Shown: positions 1 to 8,259 of the stretch, in pieces | How the letters are laid out: every line of letters begins with the position of its first letter | How positions within the stretch are numbered: the first letter of the stretch is position 1 | NCBI GenBank assembly: GCA_947581865.1 | Contig: CANPWA010000018.1 | Coordinates: 1-63,470 of the forward strand | DNA from: an uncultured Acetatifactor sp. | Lineage (GTDB): Bacteria > Bacillota > Clostridia > Lachnospirales > Lachnospiraceae | Direction of reading: 5' to 3' | DNA length: 63,470 bases | Notes under the pieces: model-generated | What the model saw: only the letters and a program-made list of their open reading frames with translations | Databases searched by the model: none | What the model was told of the DNA's origin: nothing | Made by a program: the position numbers and the translations under genes

Positions 1-86
1 GCTGTCCCCAGCGGCAACTGAATCATAATACCACAGCCCTTTCCCTTTGTCAACGGGTTTTGCAAATTTTTTATTGCCAGTCCCGG

Positions 87-602
87 TTAAAGCCCCATAT
101 GTAGTTTTTCATTCAGTTCGGCGCCCAGAATCCGGATCCATTCCGCCAGCTGATTATTTTTATAAAACCATGTCAGTATCTCATTTTCCGAGGTGCACTG
201 CAGAATATAGTCCCCTATCGATCCCAGATCCATCATCATAGTAAAGGTATCGATGGTCCACAAAATCAAAACGGTCTCTAAAATTCCAACCGCAACCCCC
301 AGCACCTTGTCTACACTTTTCACCACGGGCAGTTTGGCTGCGATCTTTGCAGGTATCACCACAAAATTGATGATGTGATAGGCAACTCCCAGAAGTACGA
401 ACAATAATACCGTCACGATCACATTGAGAATTTTTCCCTGATAGTAACTGCTCAGCCCGTTTCCGATCAGTGACGCAAACAGGCACAGGAAGATCAATGA
501 CACAAACGCTATGATCTCTTTCACCATACCCTTGTTATATCCGTCCCAGATCTTAAAGATCATAAACACCAGAACGATGACCACCAGAATATTGATTTCC
601 AT
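87..602 (-). CDS. CvpA-family membrane protein
   Basis: A 171-residue polytopic membrane protein with about four hydrophobic segments (roughly residues 3-20, 30-48, 58-84 and 100-120) and a short polar C-terminus. The size, the early Gly after the first helix and the helix spacing fit the CvpA (colicin V production) family, whose members are linked to envelope homeostasis but have no settled biochemical role. It is the last gene of a minus-strand run with the DUF5711-like and LysM genes, 15 bases after its upstream neighbour, so an envelope function is likely. The family call rests on topology and general resemblance. The 86 bases to the window edge show no gene. Confidence 0.75.
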   Translation of the reverse strand: MEINILVVIVLVFMIFKIWDGYNKGMVKEIIAFVSLIFLCLFASLIGNGLSSYYQGKILNVIVTVLLFVLLGVAYHIINFVVIPAKIAAKLPVVKSVDKVLGVAVGILETVLILWTIDTFTMMMDLGSIGDYILQCTSENEILTWFYKNNQLAEWIRILGAELNEKLHMGL

Positions 603-617
603 TTTTCACTTGTACTC

Positions 618-1814
618 CTACTTTAATTGGATCGTGTCGATCGATGTCTCCGTCACCATGATATATTTATATGCCCCGTTTGCCGGAAACAGTAAATCCG
701 CCGCCTTGGCAAAATAGCCGTTAAATTTCTCTGTTCCCCCGTAAGTCATGATCAGACATTCCGTGCTGTTATATATGACAAAATCCTCTTCCTCAAAAAA
801 GATATCCTCGTACTCCAGATCAAAATAATAGGTATTGACCTTTTTTCCATCCATGTTGAACACATCCATCATATAGCTGTGCTCCATATCATCCGCCACA
901 AACACAAGACCGACATATTTGTTGCCGTAAAAAACAGATTGGATTTCCTTGTCATAGAGATGCCCCGCCAATTCCGTAGGAGTCTGACCGCCTTTGAAGA
1001 TCGTCAGTCTGTTGTCTCCCACCGCAAAGGCTGTCTCATCGTCCACAAAATGAATCTCCGGTATGAGCATCCCCGAATAGGAATAAGCACTGACAATATG
1101 GTCGCTCATGTTCTCGCCCACCGGTCCGAAGTTATAAAACACGATATTGGTTTTTAATGATCCCGTATCAAGATACACATAGCTCACCGCCAGCAATACA
1201 CCATTTGGCGAAAGGCTGATCGCCACAGGGTAACCTGCCGCATCCATATGTGCCTGCCCGCTAAATAACATTTCCCCTGCCGGGTTATAGGTATTGATCC
1301 ATGTGACATCCGTATCCGACAACACTGCCGTCACATTTCCGGTGGCAGACACCGCAATATCCCGGATCGGCATATTGGTTGTGACAGTGCCCAGCTGCTT
1401 TTCCGAATCCTGGACATAGATTTCCCTTCCATTATAATCTGCGATGGCAGTCACATTCCGGCAGATGTCCAGTTTAATATCCTGTATCTCATAAGTCTGA
1501 TTCCACTTCACCTCACCCTTTGCATTGGTGCAGTGCGCTCCGTCTTTGCTGTAGGTCAGCACACAGTCTTGCAGCCGCGCATCCTCCGCGCCGGCAGTTC
1601 CTTCCAGAAGCACTGTCGACACAATATCATATCCGCTGTATACATGTCTCTTGTATTGGATCAAGACCAGCACTGCAATCGCAATCAGTACCACTGCCAC
1701 CAGCAAAACGCGGTAAATGTTCTGCAGCTTGTGCCGTATGATCTTTTCTTTATAATTACTGCGGTTCTGTTCTCTTTTCGCTTTTTCTTTGCGGTAGCTT
1801 CTAATATCTGCCAT
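618..1814 (-). CDS. DUF5711-like membrane-anchored beta-propeller protein
   Basis: A 398-residue protein with a basic cytosolic N-terminus, one transmembrane helix at about residues 34-52, and a long extracytoplasmic part made of short repeated beta-strand blocks, such as those around VAISLSPNG and DVTWINTY, that read like a degenerate WD/PQQ-type propeller. This matches the DUF5711 proteins I know from Lachnospiraceae; their function is unknown. It lies 15 bases downstream of the LysM gene and 15 bases upstream of the CvpA-like gene, so the three are probably one transcript for an envelope-associated module. No catalytic motif is visible. Confidence 0.7.
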   Translation of the reverse strand: MADIRSYRKEKAKREQNRSNYKEKIIRHKLQNIYRVLLVAVVLIAIAVLVLIQYKRHVYSGYDIVSTVLLEGTAGAEDARLQDCVLTYSKDGAHCTNAKGEVKWNQTYEIQDIKLDICRNVTAIADYNGREIYVQDSEKQLGTVTTNMPIRDIAVSATGNVTAVLSDTDVTWINTYNPAGEMLFSGQAHMDAAGYPVAISLSPNGVLLAVSYVYLDTGSLKTNIVFYNFGPVGENMSDHIVSAYSYSGMLIPEIHFVDDETAFAVGDNRLTIFKGGQTPTELAGHLYDKEIQSVFYGNKYVGLVFVADDMEHSYMMDVFNMDGKKVNTYYFDLEYEDIFFEEEDFVIYNSTECLIMTYGGTEKFNGYFAKAADLLFPANGAYKYIMVTETSIDTIQLK

Positions 1815-1829
1815 GAAATACCTCGTAAA

Positions 1830-3089
1830 TTATCGGGGCAGCATGATCACCTGTCCCTCTTTTATGTCATCCGGATTTGATATTTTATTGAGATTACAAA
1901 TATCAGCCACCCGAATATCTGTGCCGTACTGACGCCTGCTGATGGCTATCAATGTATCCCCGGGCTGGATCACATAGGCGACTGCTCCGGATGACACTTC
2001 CTGAGAAGTTTCTTTCTTCTGGGATGTCTGACTTGTTTCCATGCCGTCACCCTGCTCTGCAGTATCCGTTTTGGCTTGTCCGCTCTCAGAGCCGGAAGTC
2101 TGTGTCCCGGAAATCTGCGTCAGGGATGTCTCTGTCCCCAAAGCCTCTGCCCCGGGATCCTGAGATGACTCCGGGGATTCCTCCGGCAGGGACTGTTCCT
2201 GCGAGGATTCCTCAGACGGTTTCTCCGTTTTCACCCCCGCGGGACTGTTTTCCTGAAGAAGCGCCTGTTCCAGCTTGTCCTCCATCACCAGCGTATCCTT
2301 CTGCACACTGCCCGAAGCCGCCACTGCATCCACCATATCGGTATTGCTGCTCTGCACCGGCTGCAGACCCTTATTTTTCTCTGCATCCCTGAACGTCGCA
2401 ATGCCAAGCAGGCACAACAGGGCGAATACTCCCACCGCCGTCAACCGCATTTTCTGCAGATTGATGGAAGGAGGCTGGGATCTGGTCTGCGCCGCATTCC
2501 GCGCATCGGAAATACTGCGCGCACCGATGGCATCCCTTGCGGACATTTCCGACACCTGGGCGCCCCTCCCGCCTTTCTCTGCGGCCATCCGGCGCTCCTC
2601 CTGCCTTTTTTTCACTTCCTCATATTTTTCCTGATCAACCCTCTCCGGCTGTGCCTCCTCCCGTACATCCAGCATATACGCCAGCATTGCGTCGTTTTTC
2701 TCATAGAATTGGGCATAACCTGATATGTATCTGCAGATATCCTGCTCACAGATATGGAAGCCTTCAATCATTTCGCCGTCCAGCAGGCGGTATCCCACAA
2801 AAGCAAGCTCCGCAAAATATTTTCGGCGGAAACGCTCGATCTCCTGGCGCTGCGCCTGAGACAGATGCCGCACTTCCCTTTGAAGGAAATCCAGCTTGCT
2901 CGCCCCGTACACAAAGTAGTAGTCGATGCCGTTTTCCTCCCGGTGTCTGCCGAACAGAGCCACTGCCATATCCTTGTCCCGGGCGGCACGGTTCAACTGC
3001 TTCATATATGAAACAACATAGTCCTCGACATAGATTTTGCAATCTCTGCCCACTTCTCCGATCTGTGTGATATTTTTTGGTAATTCCAT
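1830..3089 (-). CDS. LysM-domain membrane protein
   Basis: A 419-residue bitopic protein. Residues 1-150 are a cytosolic domain, residues 155-210 are charged, one transmembrane helix spans about 215-233, residues 250-365 form a Ser/Glu/Thr/Gln-rich low-complexity linker, and the last 48 residues are a LysM module (from YVIQPGDTLIAISRR to the end) that should bind peptidoglycan. The ATG chosen follows GGGAGG by 8 bases; a GTG three codons upstream overlaps that site. The N-terminal domain (KIYVEDYVVSYMKQL, then VALFGRH) faintly recalls a JAB/MPN fold, but I see no clear metal-binding motif. It probably connects a cytosolic activity with the cell wall and heads the run with the DUF5711-like and CvpA-like genes. 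Confidence 0.8.
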   Translation of the reverse strand: MELPKNITQIGEVGRDCKIYVEDYVVSYMKQLNRAARDKDMAVALFGRHREENGIDYYFVYGASKLDFLQREVRHLSQAQRQEIERFRRKYFAELAFVGYRLLDGEMIEGFHICEQDICRYISGYAQFYEKNDAMLAYMLDVREEAQPERVDQEKYEEVKKRQEERRMAAEKGGRGAQVSEMSARDAIGARSISDARNAAQTRSQPPSINLQKMRLTAVGVFALLCLLGIATFRDAEKNKGLQPVQSSNTDMVDAVAASGSVQKDTLVMEDKLEQALLQENSPAGVKTEKPSEESSQEQSLPEESPESSQDPGAEALGTETSLTQISGTQTSGSESGQAKTDTAEQGDGMETSQTSQKKETSQEVSSGAVAYVIQPGDTLIAISRRQYGTDIRVADICNLNKISNPDDIKEGQVIMLPR

Positions 3090-3156
3090 ACAAAACACCT
3101 CCCACGCCTTGCCTTTTCAGCTGCTTTTGCTTCATCATAGCATCGGCATGCGAGGT

Positions 3157-3185
3157 ATTTTATCATTCTTTGTCGGCATATCCAA
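3157..3185 (-). promoter_or_regulatory. Sigma-A promoter of the LysM operon
   Basis: Read on the minus strand, a -35 TTGGAT and a -10 TAAAAT are separated by exactly 17 bases, about 70 bases before the LysM start codon. Confidence 0.6.
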
Positions 3186-3218
3186 AAAAGTATTCGACAA
3201 AATAATCCGTGCAATCTT

Positions 3219-4265
3219 CTACTCGAATCGGTATACTGTCACAGAATCGTACTCTTTCCCTTCTCCAAATACACAGGACGGAAAATTATCATGATGAATG
3301 GTGTCGGGATAGTATTGCGTCTCCAGGCACAAGCCATGGCGTTTGTTGTAGACCACGCCTTCCTTTCCCGTCTGCTCATCAATGAAGTTTCCCGCATAGA
3401 ACTGCACCCCGGGCAGGGTAGTATAAACCTTCATCACCCGTCTGCCGTCAGGTGACCATACGGTAGCAATATGCTGCAGGCTGCCGTCCGCACCCTCTAT
3501 CACCCAGTTATGGTCGTATCCGCCGGTCAGCTTCAACTGCTCCGTGTCGGCATCAATCTCTTTTCCCACCACTTTCTTTTCCGTAAAATCCATGGGGGTT
3601 CCCTGCACCGGAGCAATCTCCCCAGTGGGAATCGCCCCTGCCGCCACGGGAGTATAACTGCCGGACTTCAGCCACAGGGCATGCCCCTCTATGCTGCCCG
3701 CGTCATGTCCCGCCAGATTAAAATAACTGTGGTTGGTGGGATTTAAAATCGTCTTTTTATCACTGCTGCCGTGATAATGCAGCGTCAGACCATTCTCCTC
3801 ATCCAGCGTATAGGTGATCTGCAGCTTTTTATTGCCGGGGAATCCCATATTGCCGTCGCTGTCCTCCAGGGAAAAAGTCACGCCATCGGCATGCACTTCT
3901 GCGTCCCAAAGCTGCACATGATAACCCTTTTCAAAATCGCTGTGAAGATTATTGTCATTATCGTTCACCGCGAGCCGGTACTCCACGCCGTCAATCGTAT
4001 AGACCGCACCCCCGATACGGTTCGCGTTCGGACCGATCACAGCGCCAAAAAAACTGGGATTTTTGTAATATTTTTCCCCGTTGTCAAATCCCAGCACCAC
4101 ATCTTTTATATTGCCGTCCGCATCGGGCACTTTAAGCTCCGTCAAAATGGCGCCGAGATTTATCACGGAAGCGGACATTCCCTTTGCATTACTCATGGTA
4201 TATCGCCTGATCTCTTTTCCGTCCCTGCTCTTCCCAAAAGAAGAAGATGTAACTGTAATTCCCAT
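3219..4265 (-). CDS. galM: Aldose 1-epimerase (galactose mutarotase)
   Basis: A 348-residue cytosolic enzyme that interconverts alpha and beta anomers of hexoses such as glucose and galactose. The family signatures are present: the NPTNHSYFNLAG block with the catalytic His, the GGYDHNWV block, and the C-terminal GLCLETQYYPD block with the catalytic Glu. The length is normal for GalM. It starts 25 bases after recR on the same strand and is probably the last gene of the pfkA-dnaX-ybaB-recR run. Mutarotation would suit the beta-glucoside degradation encoded in this window. Confidence 0.93.
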   Translation of the reverse strand: MGITVTSSSFGKSRDGKEIRRYTMSNAKGMSASVINLGAILTELKVPDADGNIKDVVLGFDNGEKYYKNPSFFGAVIGPNANRIGGAVYTIDGVEYRLAVNDNDNNLHSDFEKGYHVQLWDAEVHADGVTFSLEDSDGNMGFPGNKKLQITYTLDEENGLTLHYHGSSDKKTILNPTNHSYFNLAGHDAGSIEGHALWLKSGSYTPVAAGAIPTGEIAPVQGTPMDFTEKKVVGKEIDADTEQLKLTGGYDHNWVIEGADGSLQHIATVWSPDGRRVMKVYTTLPGVQFYAGNFIDEQTGKEGVVYNKRHGLCLETQYYPDTIHHDNFPSCVFGEGKEYDSVTVYRFE

Positions 4266-4290
4266 ATTGTTCCCCTTTCCGCCAAAAATC

Positions 4291-4887
4291 TTACAGCTCT
4301 GTGCGCCCCTCCAGCGCGCGCAGCAGCGTTACTTCGTCTATATATTCCAGATCTCCTCCCACGGGAACTCCGCTGGCAATCCTCGTCACCCGGATTCCTG
4401 TAGGTTTTATAAGTTTGCCGATATACATGGCTGTGGTCTCTCCCTCCAGGCTGGAGTTGGTGGCGATGATGACCTCCTCCACCTCCCCCTGAAGCCGCTC
4501 CATCAGTTCCTTGAGCTTGATATCTCCGGGTCCGATGCCCAGCATAGGGGAAATGGCTCCGTGCAGCACATGATAAACGCCCTCATACTTGCCGGTCTTT
4601 TCATAAGCCGCAAGATCTCTGGTATTCTCCACCACCATGATCAGCCCATGATTGCGCTTTGCATTGGCGCACACAGGGCATATCTCCCTGTCCGTCAGCG
4701 TATAGCACTCCCTGCAATAGCGCACGTTCGCCTTTGCCTCCATCATCACATTTGCCAGACGGTTCACCTTGTCCTGCGGCATGTTGATCAGATGAAAAGC
4801 CAGCCTCTGTGCCGACTTTCTGCCGATTCCGGGCAGCGCGGCAAGTTCCTCTATCAATTTATTGATATGCCCGCTGTAGAGATCCAT
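4291..4887 (-). CDS. recR: Recombination protein RecR
   Basis: A 198-residue RecR. The N-terminal helix-hairpin-helix (LPGIGRKSAQRLAFH) is followed by a four-cysteine zinc finger (CRECYTL...ICPVC) and a Toprim domain (MVVENTRDLAAYEKTG). RecR works with RecO and RecF to load RecA at gaps. Its ATG overlaps the stop of the ybaB gene by one base (TGATG), so translation is coupled, as in the conserved dnaX-ybaB-recR cluster. Confidence 0.97.
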   Translation of the reverse strand: MDLYSGHINKLIEELAALPGIGRKSAQRLAFHLINMPQDKVNRLANVMMEAKANVRYCRECYTLTDREICPVCANAKRNHGLIMVVENTRDLAAYEKTGKYEGVYHVLHGAISPMLGIGPGDIKLKELMERLQGEVEEVIIATNSSLEGETTAMYIGKLIKPTGIRVTRIASGVPVGGDLEYIDEVTLLRALEGRTEL

Positions 4888-5231
4888 CAGAACGGAAAGC
4901 CTCCCAGCCCTCCGGTCATCCTGCCCATGAGCGCGGCGCTCTCCTCATCCGCCTTGCGCAGCGCCTCGTTTGCCGCAGCCACAACCGCATCCTGCAGTGT
5001 CTCGATATCCTCGGGATCAACAATCTCCTCCGCAAGCTTAATGCTCACAATCTCCTTCTTTCCGCTCACGGTCACTTCCACCGCTCCGCCGCCGGCGCTG
5101 GCAGTGAATTCTTTGGTCTCCAGTTCCTTCTGCCCTTCCTCCATCTGACGCTGCATTCTCTGTGCCTGCTTCATCAGATTGGTCATATTGCCGGGCATTC
5201 CGCCTCCGGGAAATCCTCCACGCTTTGCCAT
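4887..5231 (-). CDS. YbaB/EbfC nucleoid-associated protein
   Basis: A 114-residue YbaB/EbfC-family protein. It has a Gly/Met-rich N-terminus (GGFPGGGMPGNMTNLMKQ), the coiled helix QMEEGQKELETKEFTASAGG, and the family's beta-strand core VEVTVSGKKEIVSIKL. Members are small dimeric DNA-binding proteins encoded between dnaX and recR in most bacteria, which is exactly the position here. B. subtilis calls it YaaK. Confidence 0.95.
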   Translation of the reverse strand: MAKRGGFPGGGMPGNMTNLMKQAQRMQRQMEEGQKELETKEFTASAGGGAVEVTVSGKKEIVSIKLAEEIVDPEDIETLQDAVVAAANEALRKADEESAALMGRMTGGLGGFPF

Positions 5232-5259
5232 TTCTCTTATTCCTCCCTGATTTATGAAT

Positions 5260-6837
5260 TTAATCTTCCTCTTCGATCTCCATATGGATGACCTGAGAGA
5301 GGTCTACATAATGATCCTCAAAATCTCTGTCGCCGTTTACTGTCTGTATGCTTACGGCTATTTCCTTTCCCGCAAAGTCCGCGAGGATCGTCTCCAGCTG
5401 TTCCCTGTTGCCGGGATGCTGGCTGAAATAATCGGAGCCCGGGCCGTCCTCGAGCACCACCTGCAATACATTGTCCCCACCCAGACTCAGGCGGGCATTT
5501 TTCAGATACTGCCGCATGGGATTGTCCGCGTTCCCCACGATGGAGGACCACTTTGTCACGATCATCCTGACATCCTCCGGGATCGCCTTGGGAAGCTGCG
5601 GTCTCTGTACCGGCGCGGCTTTGCTCTGGGGCATACTCCCTGGCTGCCCATGATACGGTATCTCCCCTGCCGCCGGTACGACGCCGTTTTCCACCTTATC
5701 CTCCACCTGACGGATACGGTCGATCAGGGAATCTGTGGTCATCTCCATATCCGGTCTGCAAAGCTTGATCAGCGCAATTTCCACTAGAATACGTTTCTGA
5801 GCGGCATATCGGATCTGTCCCGACAGCTCCGAAAAGATGCGGATATAGCGCACGATCCTGTCCATCTCCAGCATCTGCGCTTCTTCCTTCAGACGTGCCA
5901 GATTATCCGTAGACATATCGATAACGTCCTCCAGATTGTCCGAGGATTGTACCAGCATCAGATTGCGCAGATACCAGGTAAAATCCGTCACGAACTGAGT
6001 CAGTTCCCGCCCCTGCATGACAATCTCTTCTAAGAGAGTGATACAGCCTGTCACATCCCTGTCCAAAACGAAGCGCAACAGCCGGCTGAACACCTCCGTG
6101 TCCACGGCTCCCAGCACATCCAGCGCCTTGTCATAGGTCAGTTCCTGACCCAGATGGAAGGCGATGCACTGGTCTAAGAGGCTCAGCGCATCCCGCATGG
6201 AGCCGTCCGCGGTCTTGGCGATATAGCGGAGCGCTTTCTCCTCCACCTTCACATTTTCCGCATCCACAAGCTCCCGCATGCGCTCAGCAATGGTGGCGAT
6301 GGATATCCTCTTGAAATCATATCTCTGGCATCTCGACAAAATAGTGATCGGAAGCTTATGTACCTCCGTGGTAGCCAGAATAAAAATCACATAGGAGGGC
6401 GGCTCTTCCAAAGTTTTTAACAGCGCGTTGAATGCGCCTATGGAGAGCATATGCACCTCGTCGATGATATAAACCTTATATTTTCCTTCCGCCGGTGAAT
6501 AGGAAACTTCCTCCACGATCTCGCGGATACTGTCCACACCGTTGTTGGATGCCGCGTCGATCTCGATCACATTCATGCTGGCGCCTGAGGCGATCGCCCT
6601 GCAGATGCGGCATTCCCCACAGGGACCATCCTCCGTAGGATTCTCACAGTTCACCGTCTTTGCGAGAATTTTGGCGACGGTTGTCTTACCCGTACCCCTC
6701 GTCCCGGTAAACAGATACGCATGACCGATACGGTTCGCCCGGATCTGGTTCTTCAGTGTAGTCACAATATGCTCCTGCCCCTTCACATCCGCAAAGGTAT
6801 CCGGACGGAACTTACGGTAAAGCGCAGTGTATGACAT
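5260..6837 (-). CDS. dnaX: DNA polymerase III subunit gamma/tau
   Basis: A 525-residue clamp-loader ATPase. Walker A (GTRGTGKTT) lies near residue 45, the Cys-rich zinc module (CENPTEDGPCGECRIC) follows, Walker B appears as IIDEVHML, and sensor residues lie in the TTEVHKLPITILSRCQ block. The C-terminal third is divergent, as is usual for tau, and would bind DnaB and alpha. I did not find an obvious programmed-frameshift slippery site. It follows pfkA by 26 bases and precedes ybaB by 28 bases on the same strand. Confidence 0.96.
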   Translation of the reverse strand: MSYTALYRKFRPDTFADVKGQEHIVTTLKNQIRANRIGHAYLFTGTRGTGKTTVAKILAKTVNCENPTEDGPCGECRICRAIASGASMNVIEIDAASNNGVDSIREIVEEVSYSPAEGKYKVYIIDEVHMLSIGAFNALLKTLEEPPSYVIFILATTEVHKLPITILSRCQRYDFKRISIATIAERMRELVDAENVKVEEKALRYIAKTADGSMRDALSLLDQCIAFHLGQELTYDKALDVLGAVDTEVFSRLLRFVLDRDVTGCITLLEEIVMQGRELTQFVTDFTWYLRNLMLVQSSDNLEDVIDMSTDNLARLKEEAQMLEMDRIVRYIRIFSELSGQIRYAAQKRILVEIALIKLCRPDMEMTTDSLIDRIRQVEDKVENGVVPAAGEIPYHGQPGSMPQSKAAPVQRPQLPKAIPEDVRMIVTKWSSIVGNADNPMRQYLKNARLSLGGDNVLQVVLEDGPGSDYFSQHPGNREQLETILADFAGKEIAVSIQTVNGDRDFEDHYVDLSQVIHMEIEEED

Positions 6838-6863
6838 AATTCAAATCCTTCCTATCCTCAGCG

Positions 6864-7937
6864 TCAGTCGCCGAAGCAAATGCCCAAAAGCTTAGCCTCC
6901 TGCACAATGGAAGCATCGGGAGACAGATACTTCAGCTTCCCTGCCACATCTTCCAGGGGTACACGCACGATCTCACGGTTTTTATAACCCACCATAAATC
7001 CGTACTGCCCTTCCAGGATCAGCTTGCCCGCCTCTGCTCCCAGACGGCTTGCAAACACACGGTCGTAGGGACAGGGGCTGCCGCCGCGCTGAGTATGTCC
7101 CGGGACAGTCACGCGCACTTCCCTTCCGGTTTTTTTCTGGATCTGCTCCGCGATTTCATAAGAGACGGAAGGATGGGTCATGTTTTCCAGTTTCTTTTTC
7201 ATTTCTTTCTTGGAAAGCTTTGCGTCTTCCTTGGAGATGGCGCCCTCCGCCACCGCGATGATGGTGAAACGGCTGCCGTTTTTGTCACGCTCCTCGATTT
7301 TCTCGATCACCTTGTCTATATCGTAGGGAATCTCCGGCACCAAAATGATGTCCGCGCCGCTCGCCATACCCGCATTCAGAGTAAGCCATCCCACCTTATG
7401 TCCCATGACCTCGACAATGAACACGCGCCCGTGGGATGCGGCTGTGGTGTGGATACAGTCAATGGCATCCGTGGCGATATTCACGGCGCTCTGAAAACCG
7501 AAGGTCATGTCGGTGCCCCAGAGGTCATTGTCGATCGTCTTGGGAAGAGTCACCACGTTCAGCCCTTCCTCGCGCAGCAGATTTGCCGTCTTGTGCGTGC
7601 CGTTGCCCCCAAGGATGACAAGGCAGTCCAGTTTCAGTTTATAATAATTCTGCTTCATCGCCTCCACTTTATTCAGACCATTCTCATCCGGCTCCTGTAT
7701 GGTCTTAAAGGGAGTGCGGGAGGTACCCAGAATCGTGCCGCCTTTGGTGAGGATGCCGGAGAAGTCCTTGCCCGTCAGCATCTGGAAATTACTGTAGATC
7801 AATCCCTTATAGCCGTCCAGGAATCCATAAATCTCTACCTCTTCCTTACTGTTTGTAAGCGTTTTTACCACACCTCTCATGGCCGCGTTCAACGCCTGAC
7901 AGTCCCCGCCGCTGGTCAACATACCGATTCTTTTCAT
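6864..7937 (-). CDS. pfkA: 6-phosphofructokinase (atypical active-site motif)
   Basis: A 357-residue phosphofructokinase that phosphorylates fructose 6-phosphate to fructose 1,6-bisphosphate in glycolysis. The start is the ATG in front of MKRIGMLTSGGD, preceded by AAAGGAGGAACATCT; a longer frame from 7988 lacks such a site. The nucleotide loop reads GGNGTHKTANLL and the catalytic loop PKTIDND. By E. coli numbering this gives Asn at 103, Gly at 104 and Lys at 124. Gly104 favours ATP, whereas Lys124 is typical of PPi-dependent and group III enzymes. The phosphoryl donor is therefore not certain from sequence. It is the first gene of the dnaX run. Confidence 0.93.
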   Translation of the reverse strand: MKRIGMLTSGGDCQALNAAMRGVVKTLTNSKEEVEIYGFLDGYKGLIYSNFQMLTGKDFSGILTKGGTILGTSRTPFKTIQEPDENGLNKVEAMKQNYYKLKLDCLVILGGNGTHKTANLLREEGLNVVTLPKTIDNDLWGTDMTFGFQSAVNIATDAIDCIHTTAASHGRVFIVEVMGHKVGWLTLNAGMASGADIILVPEIPYDIDKVIEKIEERDKNGSRFTIIAVAEGAISKEDAKLSKKEMKKKLENMTHPSVSYEIAEQIQKKTGREVRVTVPGHTQRGGSPCPYDRVFASRLGAEAGKLILEGQYGFMVGYKNREIVRVPLEDVAGKLKYLSPDASIVQEAKLLGICFGD

Positions 7938-8007
7938 AGATGTTCCTCCTTTTCGCATACAAAAGATGTCTATATGAAGTTTTTCCATAACAGACCGATT
8001 CTATCTT

Positions 8008-8036
8008 ATTATAGCTTAAATTTATCCGTGAGACAA
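8008..8036 (-). promoter_or_regulatory. Promoter of pfkA-dnaX run
   Basis: On the minus strand a -35 TTGTCT and a consensus -10 TATAAT are spaced by 17 bases, about 70 bases upstream of the pfkA start. Confidence 0.7.
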
Positions 8037-8109
8037 CCGTAGGAGACAATTTTTGTTAATTTCCGGAAAACGATTCCGGATATCACCACATAATTTTTCA
8101 GGAAGGGCT

Positions 8110-8138
8110 TGCCAATGCTCTGAAATTCAGATAAAATA
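8110..8138 (+). promoter_or_regulatory. Promoter of tRNA-Ser and c-di-GMP operon
   Basis: A -35 TTGCCA and a -10 TAAAAT with a 17-base spacer end 9 bases before the tRNA-Ser 5' end. I see no terminator between the tRNA and the diguanylate cyclase gene, so this may drive both. Confidence 0.65.
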
Positions 8139-8147
8139 GAAGCATTC

Positions 8148-8235
8148 GGAGATGTACCCAAGTGGCTGAAGGGTCCGCACTCGAAATGCGGTAGGTCGGG
8201 CAACCGGCGCGAGGGTTCAAATCCCTCCATCTCCG
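8148..8235 (+). tRNA. tRNA-Ser(CGA)
   Basis: An 88-nucleotide class II tRNA. The acceptor GGAGATG pairs with CATCTCC and is followed by discriminator G. The anticodon stem CCGCA/TGCGG encloses the loop CTCGAAA, so the anticodon is CGA, reading UCG. A long variable arm (GTCGGGCAACCGGC region) and the T-loop GGTTCAAATCC are present. CCA is not encoded. Confidence 0.96.
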
Positions 8236-8259
8236 CTTGAAAGGAGCGGCTGCGTTACA

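Noticed and set aside
8042..8147. Possible c-di-GMP riboswitch before the signalling operon
   Set aside because: I searched the leader regions by eye for GEMM-type core sequences and found none; the space is filled by promoters and the tRNA.
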